A stretch of DNA of 14,906 nt from an uncultured Syntrophomonadaceae bacterium (lineage in GTDB: Bacteria > Bacillota > Syntrophomonadia > Syntrophomonadales > Syntrophomonadaceae), in the NCBI GenBank assembly GCA_944391275.1, contig CALXSZ010000114.1, forward strand, positions 1 through 14,906. Direction: 5' to 3'. Shown here one piece after another: positions 1 to 6,579 of this stretch. The translations under genes were made by a program, and so were the position numbers. Every line of letters starts with the position of its first letter. Position 1 is the stretch's first letter. Below the pieces are notes generated by a model. It ran no database searches, was not told where the DNA came from, and saw nothing but the letters and a program-made list of their open reading frames with translations.

Positions 1-80
1 AAAAATGGAAGATTCTTCTTCAGTTTTTTAACCCAGAACCATCTTTTTGACTGCGTGTTTTTATGATTCGGAAGAATTCT

Positions 81-794
81 TTATAATGCATTGATTTGAT
101 CCATTAATTTTTGAAAAGCTAAACGGATTTGATCGACTGGAATTTGCCATACGGTTTTATGGTCCAGCGGTAATTCATGAATTCGGGCGCATTCTGGAAG
201 CATATCGGTTATTTTTTCATAACCGACCCACTCGCCCAGCTCTATTAATTGTCGGCTATTATTTTCCCACTCGTGTACGTTCAGTTTGTTTGGGATGATT
301 CGGTCGATTTCACGTTGAAATATTTTTTGAAAGTCTGTTAAAAAAGTACGAATAGTCAACGCATCTTGCGGGCACTCAAGAGTTGTACACAATAGAAAAG
401 CGGCTTGGTTTACAATTTGGTTGTGTTGAGCGAGTAACTCGAGGCAAGGAAGAGAGGGATTTCCCATTAAAAACCATATCGCATCATAAGAAAACGTTTC
501 GCTTGCTTTTAGAAGGGAATTTAAGACGTCCATTGGCAGCGGATGAACTGGAAGGATTAAGGAATCCGGATGTTGCGTATCTCCAGGAATCATTTGATCA
601 TCCCAAGAAAGACTGTCAAAAGAAGGATGAACGGGACCTTCCTGGCGCCAGGCGGCCAATCGGGAATTGGGATATAGACTGATAAGTAAAACCCGTTTGC
701 CCTGTTTGCACAGCGATACCCCTAGATTATAAGCAATGGTTGTTTGACCGCTGGCTTCTTGAGCAGCTAAAAGAAAGAAATATTTACGATGCAT
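81..794 (-). CDS. MinD/ParA-fold protein with degenerate nucleotide-binding motifs
   Basis: The protein (237 aa from the second ATG at 794) has the N-terminal layout of MinD/ParA P-loop ATPases: a beta strand, a P-loop-like turn, a helix with NLGVSLCKQGKRVLLI, then a strand. The deviant Walker A box, normally KGGVGKTT, reads QEASGQTT, so both signature lysines are missing. The Asp-rich strand after the helix reads LISLY instead of LIDLD. The Walker B/switch II region, normally YDYIIID, is YDAIWFL and lacks the Asp. The protein is therefore probably a non-hydrolysing relative, and its partner is unknown. I chose the ATG at 794 because AGGAG sits 7 bases before it, whereas the ATG at 800 has almost no spacing. 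It is the first gene of a leftward unit that may continue outside the window. Fold assignment is fairly sure; role is unknown. TadZ/CpaE-like pilus proteins also have atypical P-loops, but nothing here proves that link. Confidence 0.7.
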   Translation of the reverse strand: MHRKYFFLLAAQEASGQTTIAYNLGVSLCKQGKRVLLISLYPNSRLAAWRQEGPVHPSFDSLSWDDQMIPGDTQHPDSLILPVHPLPMDVLNSLLKASETFSYDAIWFLMGNPSLPCLELLAQHNQIVNQAAFLLCTTLECPQDALTIRTFLTDFQKIFQREIDRIIPNKLNVHEWENNSRQLIELGEWVGYEKITDMLPECARIHELPLDHKTVWQIPVDQIRLAFQKLMDQINAL

Positions 795-868
795 GGCCAT
801 TCTCCTTTTTCTTGAGTAGAAATATAGGGTTTCAATATTTTTTTAAAGGGATGTTTTTAGATATTTTT

Positions 869-896
869 ATTATAACAAATTCAGAGATAAACCAAA
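869..896 (-). promoter_or_regulatory. Probable promoter of the MinD-like gene
   Basis: Read on the minus strand, a perfect TATAAT (869-874) lies 16 bases from TTTGGT (891-896). It would give a leader of about 70 bases before the start codon at 794. The -10 matches consensus and the -35 is weak. Confidence 0.4.
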
Positions 897-933
897 ATCA
901 TTTGTTTTTTAGGAAGAAAAAAATAGTTTTTTG

Positions 934-962
934 TTGAGAAAATCCGTGGAATAGAGTATATT
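934..962 (+). promoter_or_regulatory. Promoter of the CofE-like gene
   Basis: TTGAGA (934-939) and TATATT (957-962) are separated by exactly 17 bases, which fits a vegetative sigma factor promoter. Transcription would start near 969, about 45 bases before the CofE-like start codon. It is divergent from the minus-strand promoter at 869-896. Confidence 0.6.
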
Positions 963-1012
963 TTAATAGGATTTTTTTACTTTTCCGAAATGAATTTTAG
1001 ATAGGTGGGTTC

Positions 1013-2197
1013 ATGATGAGTAGAATACCGGATTATATTGGCGTTTCCGCTTTTGGCGTAAAAATGGGTGTGGTTGTTCCAGGCAGTAATGTAAGCGATA
1101 TGGTACTTCAAGCGCTGACAAAATGCGATCAAGATGATCTTTTAGATGATGGAGATACGGTTTGTATTACCGAATCCATCGTAGCTCGCGCACAGAATAA
1201 TTTTGTTACCTTAGATGATATTGCTGCAGATGTAAAATTGAAACTGCATTTAAAAGAGGATTCGCGCCTCGGTATCGTTTTTCCTATTCTCAGTCGGAAC
1301 CGTTTTTCGCTTATTTTGAAAGGATTAGCGGCTGCAGTACCAAAAGGAGAAGTGATCATCCAACTTTCCCATCCAGACGACGAGGTAGGAAATGAGTTGT
1401 TTGCAGACGACTTCGCTGAAAAAATTGACAAAGGCTATAACGATACGATTACTTTGGAAGACGTCAGAAATTATTGTTTTAGTCATCCCATAACGGAAGT
1501 GGATTATGTTTCTCTGTATCAGGAAATTGTTTCTTCAGTGGGGGCTAAAGCCAATATCATTATCAGTAACGATCCAACGGCTTTAAAAACGTATCGCCCG
1601 GATGGAGTGGTTGTAGCAAGCATTCATACGCGTTTTAAAGTACTGCGTAAGGTAGAAGCCGCTGGCATGAATGCGATCACCTTGCAAGATATATGTAGTG
1701 ATCCGAATGCGGATTCTTGGTCCGAATGGGGAGTTTTGGGAAGTAATATGTCTGCGGGAGAACGCCTGAAATTGGCCCCGCGTTATGCCAATGGATTAGC
1801 GGATGAGGTACAAACGCGGGTTGCGCAAGAATTGGGTAAAAAAATAGAAGTAATTATCTACGGAGACGGCGCTTATAAAGATCCTTCGACGGGCATTTAT
1901 GAATTAGCCGATCCTCAACCGGCCTTAGGAATGACCGAAGGCTTGTCGGGAAGATATCGCGAGGGGCTGAAGTATAAATATATGGTCGATAAAATGTTTT
2001 CGGAAGGCGTTAGAATAGAGGAAATGGAAGCTTCTCTGGAAGAAAGCAAGAAGAAAAATTATGAGCGAGATAGTATAGAAACGGAAGGAACGACTCCGCG
2101 AAAAGTGGAAGATTTAATTGCCAGTTTATCCGATTTAATCAGTGGGTCAGCGGATGCCGGGACGCCGCTCGTACTGGTAAAAGGTTTTTTAAAATAG
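1013..2197 (+). CDS. CofE-like protein (coenzyme F420-0:L-glutamate ligase family)
   Basis: The 394-aa protein starts with YIGVSAFGVKMGVVVPGSNV and has the segments VCITESIVARAQN and GDGAYKDPSTGIYELADP. These resemble the F420-0:gamma-glutamyl ligase (CofE/FbiB) family, which adds glutamate to the cofactor side chain in a GTP-dependent reaction. It is longer than archaeal CofE (about 250 aa), as are many Bacillota homologues annotated under this name. No F420 biosynthesis gene is visible nearby, so the real acceptor may be a different molecule. Two adjacent ATGs (1013 and 1016) follow AGGTGGG. The second has the better spacing (6-7 bases) and would give MSRIPDYIG. The gene has its own promoter, and no convincing terminator lies directly after the stop, so its transcript may run into the leader of the next operon. 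Family assignment is moderately sure; substrate is unknown. Confidence 0.65.
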   Translation: MMSRIPDYIGVSAFGVKMGVVVPGSNVSDMVLQALTKCDQDDLLDDGDTVCITESIVARAQNNFVTLDDIAADVKLKLHLKEDSRLGIVFPILSRNRFSLILKGLAAAVPKGEVIIQLSHPDDEVGNELFADDFAEKIDKGYNDTITLEDVRNYCFSHPITEVDYVSLYQEIVSSVGAKANIIISNDPTALKTYRPDGVVVASIHTRFKVLRKVEAAGMNAITLQDICSDPNADSWSEWGVLGSNMSAGERLKLAPRYANGLADEVQTRVAQELGKKIEVIIYGDGAYKDPSTGIYELADPQPALGMTEGLSGRYREGLKYKYMVDKMFSEGVRIEEMEASLEESKKKNYERDSIETEGTTPRKVEDLIASLSDLISGSADAGTPLVLVKGFLK

Positions 2198-2238
2198 AAC
2201 GTAAAACTGGTAGAAAAATTTTTCTTCGAGATATAAAA

Positions 2239-2252
2239 TTCACAGTTGTGAA
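2239..2252. promoter_or_regulatory. Palindrome TTCACA-GT-TGTGAA, possible operator
   Basis: Perfect 6-bp arms are separated by 2 bases, which is too tight for an RNA hairpin but typical of a dimer-binding DNA site. It lies just downstream of a weak TATAAA (2232-2237) in the leader of the transporter operon. No regulator is identified. The half-site order is the reverse of a Rex site and unlike FNR. Confidence 0.3.
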
Positions 2253-2279
2253 CATTCCCAAAATTCTAGTGTGAAAAAG

Positions 2280-2322
2280 GACGTTCTTTTAAAGACTTGT
2301 CCAATAAGATCAACCGAACGTC
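2280..2322 (+). ncRNA. Leader stem-loop, possible sensing part of an attenuator
   Basis: GACGTTC (2280-2286) pairs perfectly with GAACGTC (2316-2322) and encloses a 29-base loop. Within the loop, AAAGA (2291-2295) and GTCC (2299-2302) could instead pair with TCTTT (2392-2396) and GGAC (2384-2387), the 5' arm of the downstream terminator. That would make an antiterminator. I do not recognise the motif as any known riboswitch class. Both pairings were found by eye. Confidence 0.35.
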
Positions 2323-2383
2323 GAAAATGTATTTTGAGATAAAAGAAGCAGATCATGCAACGGAAGATACGCTTTTTATATCC

Positions 2384-2421
2384 GGACTGCATCTTTTTAG
2401 GTGCAGTCCATTTTTATTTTT
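2384..2421 (+). terminator. Intrinsic terminator directly before the transporter operon
   Basis: GGACTGCATC (2384-2393) pairs with GGTGCAGTCC (2400-2409) over 10 bp with one G-U, closing a 6-base loop. T-rich sequence (2411-2415 and 2417-2421) follows. The AAGGAGG ribosome binding site of the next gene begins within a few bases, so there is no room for a promoter in between. Transcription of the operon must therefore pass through this structure. It may end the CofE-like transcript with some read-through, or it may be a regulated attenuator. Confidence 0.75.
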
Positions 2422-2437
2422 GAAGGAGGAAAGATAA

Positions 2438-2695
2438 ATGGAAACGCGCATTGCCCTTATGGGTATTATTGTTGAAAATTTAGATTCTGTGGAAGAATTG
2501 AACGCCATATTGCATCAGTATGGTTCATATATTATCGGACGCATGGGATTGCCGTACCGTAAACGCCATATAAACATTATCAGTATTGCATTGGACGCCC
2601 CGGAAACGATTATCACGACTCTTTCAAAAAAAATTGGGGAATTAGATGGCGTAAACGTAGAAACGGCTTACTCAAACGTGGTGAATTCCATATGA
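2438..2695 (+). CDS. TM1266-family putative iron-only hydrogenase system regulator
   Basis: The 85-aa protein matches the small ACT-like family typified by Thermotoga maritima TM1266: an N-terminal strand (RIALMGIIVEN), a helix, then the hallmark YGSYIIGRMGLPYR and a C-terminal LDGVNVETAYS strand. Members often sit beside [FeFe]-hydrogenase and HydEFG maturation genes and are thought to be regulatory. No biochemical activity is established to my knowledge. Here no hydrogenase gene is near. Instead it heads a FecCD-type transporter operon and overlaps the permease start by ATGA, so translation is coupled. The start is supported by AAGGAGG 8 bases upstream. A second copy of the same domain forms the C terminus of the transporter ATPase two genes downstream, which suggests that both sense the same signal or pair with each other. 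Confidence 0.85.
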   Translation: METRIALMGIIVENLDSVEELNAILHQYGSYIIGRMGLPYRKRHINIISIALDAPETIITTLSKKIGELDGVNVETAYSNVVNSI

Positions 2696-3729
2696 AAGCG
2701 TCCTTTCTTGGAAAGCAAAATCACAAGCAGGATTTTTCCAGGAAATGGGATTTTTTTTTAGTTCTTATTCCCCTTGTCGTGGCTCTTTTGGCTCTTGGGA
2801 TAGGACGGATCAATGTTTCGCCTTTGGAAGTCCTCCAGTCCATTGGCGCTCATTTGGGGTTGGGGGATGCTCTGTCTCCGCAAATTGAAGTGGTACTTTG
2901 GAACATCCGTTTACCGCGCATTTTACTGGCTTTATTTGTTGGAGCTGGATTATCCGCGGCCGGGTGTGTTTTTCAAAGTCTTTTTTCAAATCCGTTGGCT
3001 ACGCCGGACACCTTAGGCGTTGCGTCAGGAGCAGGATTTGGTGCAGCTTTAGGGATTCTTTTAGAATTGCCGTTTCTTGGAGTGCAAATGGTTTCCCTAT
3101 TGTTTGGGATCGTGGCCGTTATGTTGACCGTATTGGCAGGATCGAGTCGCCAGCAAGGGATCAATCGCTTTGTATTAGCTGGAATTATGATGGGATCGCT
3201 CTTTTCTGCGTTAATTTCTTTGGTGAAATTTACGGCTGATACAGAGAACCAGCTTCCAGCAATTACATATTGGCTCATGGGAAATCTGGATTCTGCTAAC
3301 TATTACTCCCTTTTGTTGGGTCTTCCTTTCATTTTAGGGGGGATAATCGTTCTTTGGCTTTTGCGTTGGCGAATAAATCTTTTGCCTTTAAGCGAAGATG
3401 AAGCGCGCTCAAATGGGGTGAATATCTGGAATTTGAGAATTATAACCGTTTTGTGCGCGACTGCGATGACGGCTTCTTGTGTGTCGATGTGTGGACAAGT
3501 AGGATGGGTTGGGCTATTGGTCCCCCATCTATGTCGGATGAAATGGGGAAATAATCATCTAAAACTTCTGCCAGCGTCTATTTTTATCGGAGCAGCCTTT
3601 CTTGTCATGGTGGATACAGCCGCTCGCAGCATATCCGCGGCCGAATTTCCTATTTCAATTTTGACGGCAATCATTGGAGCTCCGTTTTTTATTGTGCTGA
3701 TGAGACATACCGAGGGATGGAAACAGTGA
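2692..3729 (+). CDS. FecCD/BtuC-family ABC transporter permease
   Basis: This 345-aa polytopic membrane protein is of the BtuC/FhuB/FecCD type, which moves iron chelates, haem or cobalamin across the inner membrane. Diagnostic segments include LWNIRLPRILLALFVGAGL, then GCVFQSLFSNPLATPDTLG (the family's QxxxxNPLAxPxxLG motif), and later GQVGWVGLLVPHLCRM near the coupling helix. About nine to ten hydrophobic segments are spread along the chain, and the length is normal for the family. It begins with ATGA inside the preceding stop, and its own stop overlaps the ATPase start, so all three genes are translationally coupled. Substrate specificity cannot be read from the permease. Iron or an iron-containing complex is suggested by the family and by the hydrogenase-linked regulator domain, which is inference. 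Confidence 0.9.
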   Translation: MKASFLGKQNHKQDFSRKWDFFLVLIPLVVALLALGIGRINVSPLEVLQSIGAHLGLGDALSPQIEVVLWNIRLPRILLALFVGAGLSAAGCVFQSLFSNPLATPDTLGVASGAGFGAALGILLELPFLGVQMVSLLFGIVAVMLTVLAGSSRQQGINRFVLAGIMMGSLFSALISLVKFTADTENQLPAITYWLMGNLDSANYYSLLLGLPFILGGIIVLWLLRWRINLLPLSEDEARSNGVNIWNLRIITVLCATAMTASCVSMCGQVGWVGLLVPHLCRMKWGNNHLKLLPASIFIGAAFLVMVDTAARSISAAEFPISILTAIIGAPFFIVLMRHTEGWKQ

Positions 3730-4865
3730 AATTAGAAGTACAAAATGGAAGTTTTTCTTATAAAAAGAACTTACCGATTCTTAAGCGCGTCCATTTCAGT
3801 GTGGAATCAGGCGAATTGATGGCGGTTTTAGGCCCGAACGGCGTTGGGAAAACGACGCTTTTACGTTGCATTATGGGATTCTTGCGCTGGAATGAAGGAA
3901 GAAGCCTGATGAATGGAGAGGATATTTATACCATGTCCTCTCGTAAATTATGGCAATATGTGTCCTACGTTCCTCAAGCCAAAGGAGCATTTTCGGATTT
4001 CATCGTGGAGGATATGATTCTTTTGGGGTGTACGAACCGGTTGGGTTTATTCGCTACACCGGGCAAGTACGAAAAGGAACAAGTTCAAAAGGTTGCCGAA
4101 CGCCTGGGAATAACACACTTACTTCATAAGAGATGTACGGAAATCAGCGGTGGCGAGTTGCAAATGGTTTTAATAGCCCGTGCATTGGCAGCTCAACCGA
4201 CTTTTTTAATTTTGGATGAACCCGAGTCTAATTTAGACTTTAAGAATCAGCTTGTTATACTGGATACGTTGTCCGAGTTGGCTTCGGAAGGGATCGGGTG
4301 TATTTTTAATACCCATTATCCGACTCATGCCCTTATGCGAGCTTCGAAATCGCTGCTTTTGCAAAAAGGGGGAGACACTTTATTTGGCGATACGACACAG
4401 ATTATGACGGAGACCAATCTTGAAAATACTTTTGGGGTTAAAACAATGATTGGAGAATTCGAAACATCTAATAATACCTATCGAAGCGTTTTTCCGATCC
4501 AAATTCTTCCCGAATCAGAGAAGGCGGTTCAAGAAGAGACGCCGGAGGAGGTCATTGCAGGGGTTTTGATCCTTTTTTCCGATTCTGCGTTGCTGGAAAA
4601 AATCAACCGGTGGATTATTCCATATAACGCATATCTGATCGGACGTATGGAGATACCATATCGCGCAGAGGGTGTTTATATGATCTATTTGACCTTCGAT
4701 TCTCCAGTCGAACAAATTGACCGGTTAACGCATCGTTTAATGAGTCTTTCGGGTGTTCAGATCAAAACGTTGCTTTCTCCCAAAAAAAAGAATCGCATGG
4801 GGGATAATCCAAAAATCATTGATTACACGGGAAGAAGAAATTCCACGTATTCAAAGCCTCCATGA
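3726..4865 (+). CDS. FepC/BtuD-type ABC ATPase fused to a C-terminal TM1266-like domain
   Basis: Residues 1 to about 250 (counted from GTG 3726) form a complete ABC ATPase: Walker A GPNGVGKTT (36-44), Q-loop Q84, signature SGGELQM (141-147), Walker B FLILDEP (160-166) and switch His197. FepC-like ATPases are normally about 255-270 aa. Here a linker leads to an extra domain at about 275-351 with YNAYLIGRMEIPYR, TFDSPVEQID and LSGVQIKTLLS. This matches the free TM1266-family protein at 2438 along its whole length. The domain could let metal or cofactor status act directly on the transporter motor. The GTG at 3726 overlaps the permease stop (GTGA) and lies 9 bases after GAGGG. The ATG at 3717 abuts that site and is less likely. 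The last 30 residues are low in family likeness, and the natural C terminus may differ (see 4830-4976). Confidence 0.88.
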   Translation: MKLEVQNGSFSYKKNLPILKRVHFSVESGELMAVLGPNGVGKTTLLRCIMGFLRWNEGRSLMNGEDIYTMSSRKLWQYVSYVPQAKGAFSDFIVEDMILLGCTNRLGLFATPGKYEKEQVQKVAERLGITHLLHKRCTEISGGELQMVLIARALAAQPTFLILDEPESNLDFKNQLVILDTLSELASEGIGCIFNTHYPTHALMRASKSLLLQKGGDTLFGDTTQIMTETNLENTFGVKTMIGEFETSNNTYRSVFPIQILPESEKAVQEETPEEVIAGVLILFSDSALLEKINRWIIPYNAYLIGRMEIPYRAEGVYMIYLTFDSPVEQIDRLTHRLMSLSGVQIKTLLSPKKKNRMGDNPKIIDYTGRRNSTYSKPP

Positions 4866-4976
4866 CTTTATTGCTCTGCTCATGAAGCTTTTTGGGGAAG
4901 AATGTATGATGGATTAAAATCCGTTTCAGAATGGATGCAATATGTTGATTTATTAGGAAAGGATGAGGAGATATGA
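4830..4976 (+). other. Coding-like sequence split over two frames between ATPase and lipoprotein genes
   Basis: Near 4830 the frame one base ahead of the ATPase frame reads EEEIPRIQSLHDFIALLMKL and stops at 4915-4917. From 4902 the original ATPase frame reads MYDGLKSVSEWMQYVDLL and ends at 4974-4976, overlapping the lipoprotein start as ATGA. A one-base loss in the GGG near 4830 and a one-base gain near 4901 would join the pieces into a continuous C-terminal extension of the ATPase, or into a separate protein of about 60 aa from ATG 4797. Alternatively, 4902-4976 is a 24-codon leader peptide coupled to the lipoprotein gene. I do not recognise the sequence. Confidence 0.3.
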
Positions 4977-6106
4977 AAAGATTGAAAGGGATTCCCTTAT
5001 TTTTGATAATGATATTGCTGTTGGGATTGAGCGGTTGTAACGGAGATTCCAGCAATCGTGAAAATCAAACGTCCAATCAAATGTCCAATGAAACAATTGC
5101 GGTTACGGATCACGCAGGTAATGTGATCGAGGTACCGCAGAATATTGAGCGAGTTGTCGTTTGCGATATCTATCCTTTACCTTCAGTATTGGCGGTATTT
5201 TTTGATTCAGCGGAAAAAATTGTTGGAATGCCAGAACCCAGTATGACGGCGGCGCAAAATAGTTTGCTGTCGGAATTGTATCCAGAAATACTCAATGCGA
5301 AGACCGATTTTATAAATGGGACAAACGTGAATATCGAAGAGCTTTTAAAACTCAATCCCGATATTGTTTTTTATAGTTCTGGAAGTCCTCAACTCGGACA
5401 ACAATTGCGTGACGCCGGATTGCCTGCGATAGCAATTTCAGCGGGAAATTGGAATTATAATGCCGTAGAAACACTGAATCATTGGATTCTTACGTTATCT
5501 GAAATCTTCCCTGAAAATGATCGGGTACAGGTGGTACAAGAGTATAGCGATCGCGTATTAGAACGGGTTCAAGAACGTGTTAATGGGATTTCTGACCAAG
5601 AAAAACAACGTATTTTCTTCTTATTTCAATACGATGATGCAACCATTACGACTTCCGGAAGGAATTTTTTTGGTCAATGGTGGGCGGACACCATTGGAGC
5701 GGTTAACGTAGGGGAGGAACTGGATACGGTTAATTCGACTCCCGTCAATATGGAACAAGTTTATCAGTGGAACCCGCAACATATTCTGATTACGAATTTT
5801 AATGTAGCTCAGCCAGAAGATCTTTATCAAAATCGCATTGGAAATTATGATTGGAGTGAAATTGATGCGGTGAAAAATCAAAAGGTTGATAAAATGCCGT
5901 TGGGGATGTACCGCAGTTATACGTGCGGCGTTGACACGCCGGTTACGCTGTTATGGCTAGCAAAGACGGTTTATCCGGATTTGTTTGCCGATATCGACAT
6001 AACCGAAGAAACGAAAAATTATTATCAGGAAGTTTTTGATATCACATTGACCGATGATCAGGCAAATCAAATTTTTGCTCCTTCCTCTGCGGCTTCCGCT
6101 TTTTGA
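4973..6106 (+). CDS. ABC transporter substrate-binding lipoprotein (FepB/BtuF family)
   Basis: The 377-aa protein has a lipoprotein signal peptide: KR near the N terminus, a hydrophobic stretch, and the lipobox LSGC with Cys22 as the lipidated residue. A Ser/Asn/Gln-rich linker follows, then a periplasmic-binding domain with the hallmarks VTDHAGNVIEVPQNIERVVV and NIEELLKLNPDIVFYSSGSP, typical of metal-chelate and cobalamin binders. In Gram-positives the mature protein is anchored on the outer face of the membrane and hands substrate to the permease. It closes the four-gene operon, overlapping a short upstream frame by ATGA. AAAGGATG and AGGAG precede the start. The ligand is not predictable from sequence. 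The protein contains none of the His-rich loops seen in zinc/manganese binders. Confidence 0.88.
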   Translation: MKRLKGIPLFLIMILLLGLSGCNGDSSNRENQTSNQMSNETIAVTDHAGNVIEVPQNIERVVVCDIYPLPSVLAVFFDSAEKIVGMPEPSMTAAQNSLLSELYPEILNAKTDFINGTNVNIEELLKLNPDIVFYSSGSPQLGQQLRDAGLPAIAISAGNWNYNAVETLNHWILTLSEIFPENDRVQVVQEYSDRVLERVQERVNGISDQEKQRIFFLFQYDDATITTSGRNFFGQWWADTIGAVNVGEELDTVNSTPVNMEQVYQWNPQHILITNFNVAQPEDLYQNRIGNYDWSEIDAVKNQKVDKMPLGMYRSYTCGVDTPVTLLWLAKTVYPDLFADIDITEETKNYYQEVFDITLTDDQANQIFAPSSAASAF

Positions 6107-6196
6107 TCAGGAAGAAACCGAAAGGATTCGCATTTAAGCAATAAAAGAAAGAACGAAACCAAATGGAGCGCTTGTAAAAAAGTATGGAGGGGTTTT

Positions 6197-6439
6197 TTGA
6201 GAAACGGCACAGCTTGGGTTATGCCGTTTCTCCATTATGCAGATCGTGCCGAAAAGACGCAGAACGGTTCCGTATGATCCTAGCGTTCGGTTGTCAAGTA
6301 GACGAACATTTCTCGTTTTATGTAAGAAGTACAGGGAACTTGGGATTATGCCAAAGGATGAATTGACTATAATCTAAAACGCTCTATCAAAGACGACGAT
6401 CTGGAAGCGCTAAAGCTGTTACATAAATCTTACTTCTGA
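6197..6439 (+). pseudogene. Possible small broken gene (two compensating frameshifts)
   Basis: A TTG at 6197 follows GGAGGGG at good spacing and opens MRNGTAWVMPFLHYADRAEK, which stops at about 6274. The next frame then reads YDPSVRLSSRRTFLVLCKKY and GIMPKDEL up to about 6365. After that the first frame resumes as DYNLKRSIKDDDLEALKLLH and ends at TGA 6437. Removing one base near 6267 and adding one near 6364 would give one protein of about 80 aa. I do not recognise the family. The apparent coding character was judged by eye and could be chance, so confidence is low. The rest of 6107-6579 holds only the stem-loop and promoter listed separately. Confidence 0.3.
6199..6232. repeat. Perfect 11-bp inverted repeat
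   Basis: GAGAAACGGCA (6199-6209) and TGCCGTTTCTC (6222-6232) enclose a 12-base loop. T6 lies before rather than after the repeat on the plus strand, and there is no U-tract on either strand. It is therefore not a standard terminator, although it sits 93 bases after the lipoprotein stop and could protect or end that transcript. It overlaps the start of the possible broken gene. Confidence 0.6.
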
Positions 6440-6485
6440 TTAAAAGAAAAAAATTTTTTGTGACGAATAGTGCTTTTTTAGACGC

Positions 6486-6514
6486 TTGACAATACTTTAT
6501 AGATTGAATAAACT
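6486..6514 (+). promoter_or_regulatory. Promoter of the prepilin peptidase gene
   Basis: A perfect TTGACA (6486-6491) is followed after 17 bases by TAAACT (6509-6514). Transcription would begin near 6521, about 60 bases before the ATG at 6580. The -35 is consensus and the -10 matches at four of six positions. Confidence 0.55.
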
Positions 6515-6579
6515 TGAAAAATAGAGATCGGGTGAATATAGAGAAGATTTACGCGAATGTAGGAGAGAGGAAATAAAGA

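Noticed and set aside
1..80. Possible start of a following minus-strand gene at the left edge
   Set aside because: An ATG overlapping the MinD-like stop opens only 23 codons. Another frame is open to the edge but has no start codon, so nothing can be supported.
383..682. 99-codon plus-strand frame opposite the MinD-like gene
   Set aside because: It lies wholly inside the minus-strand gene, lacks a ribosome binding site, and shows no family motif.
2213..2224. Palindrome GAAAAATTTTTC after the CofE-like gene
   Set aside because: Pure A/T core with two G/C pairs. It is expected by chance in AT-rich DNA and makes no stable hairpin.
2239..2252. Rex or FNR binding site
   Set aside because: Rex sites have TTGTGAA and TTCACAA half-sites in the opposite order with a longer gap, and FNR sites read TTGAT/ATCAA. 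This palindrome fits neither.
6184..6366. 60-codon plus-strand frame starting at ATG 6184
   Set aside because: Its ATG is part of the ribosome-binding-site-like ATGGAGGGG, and its composition looks less protein-like than the two other frames in the same stretch.
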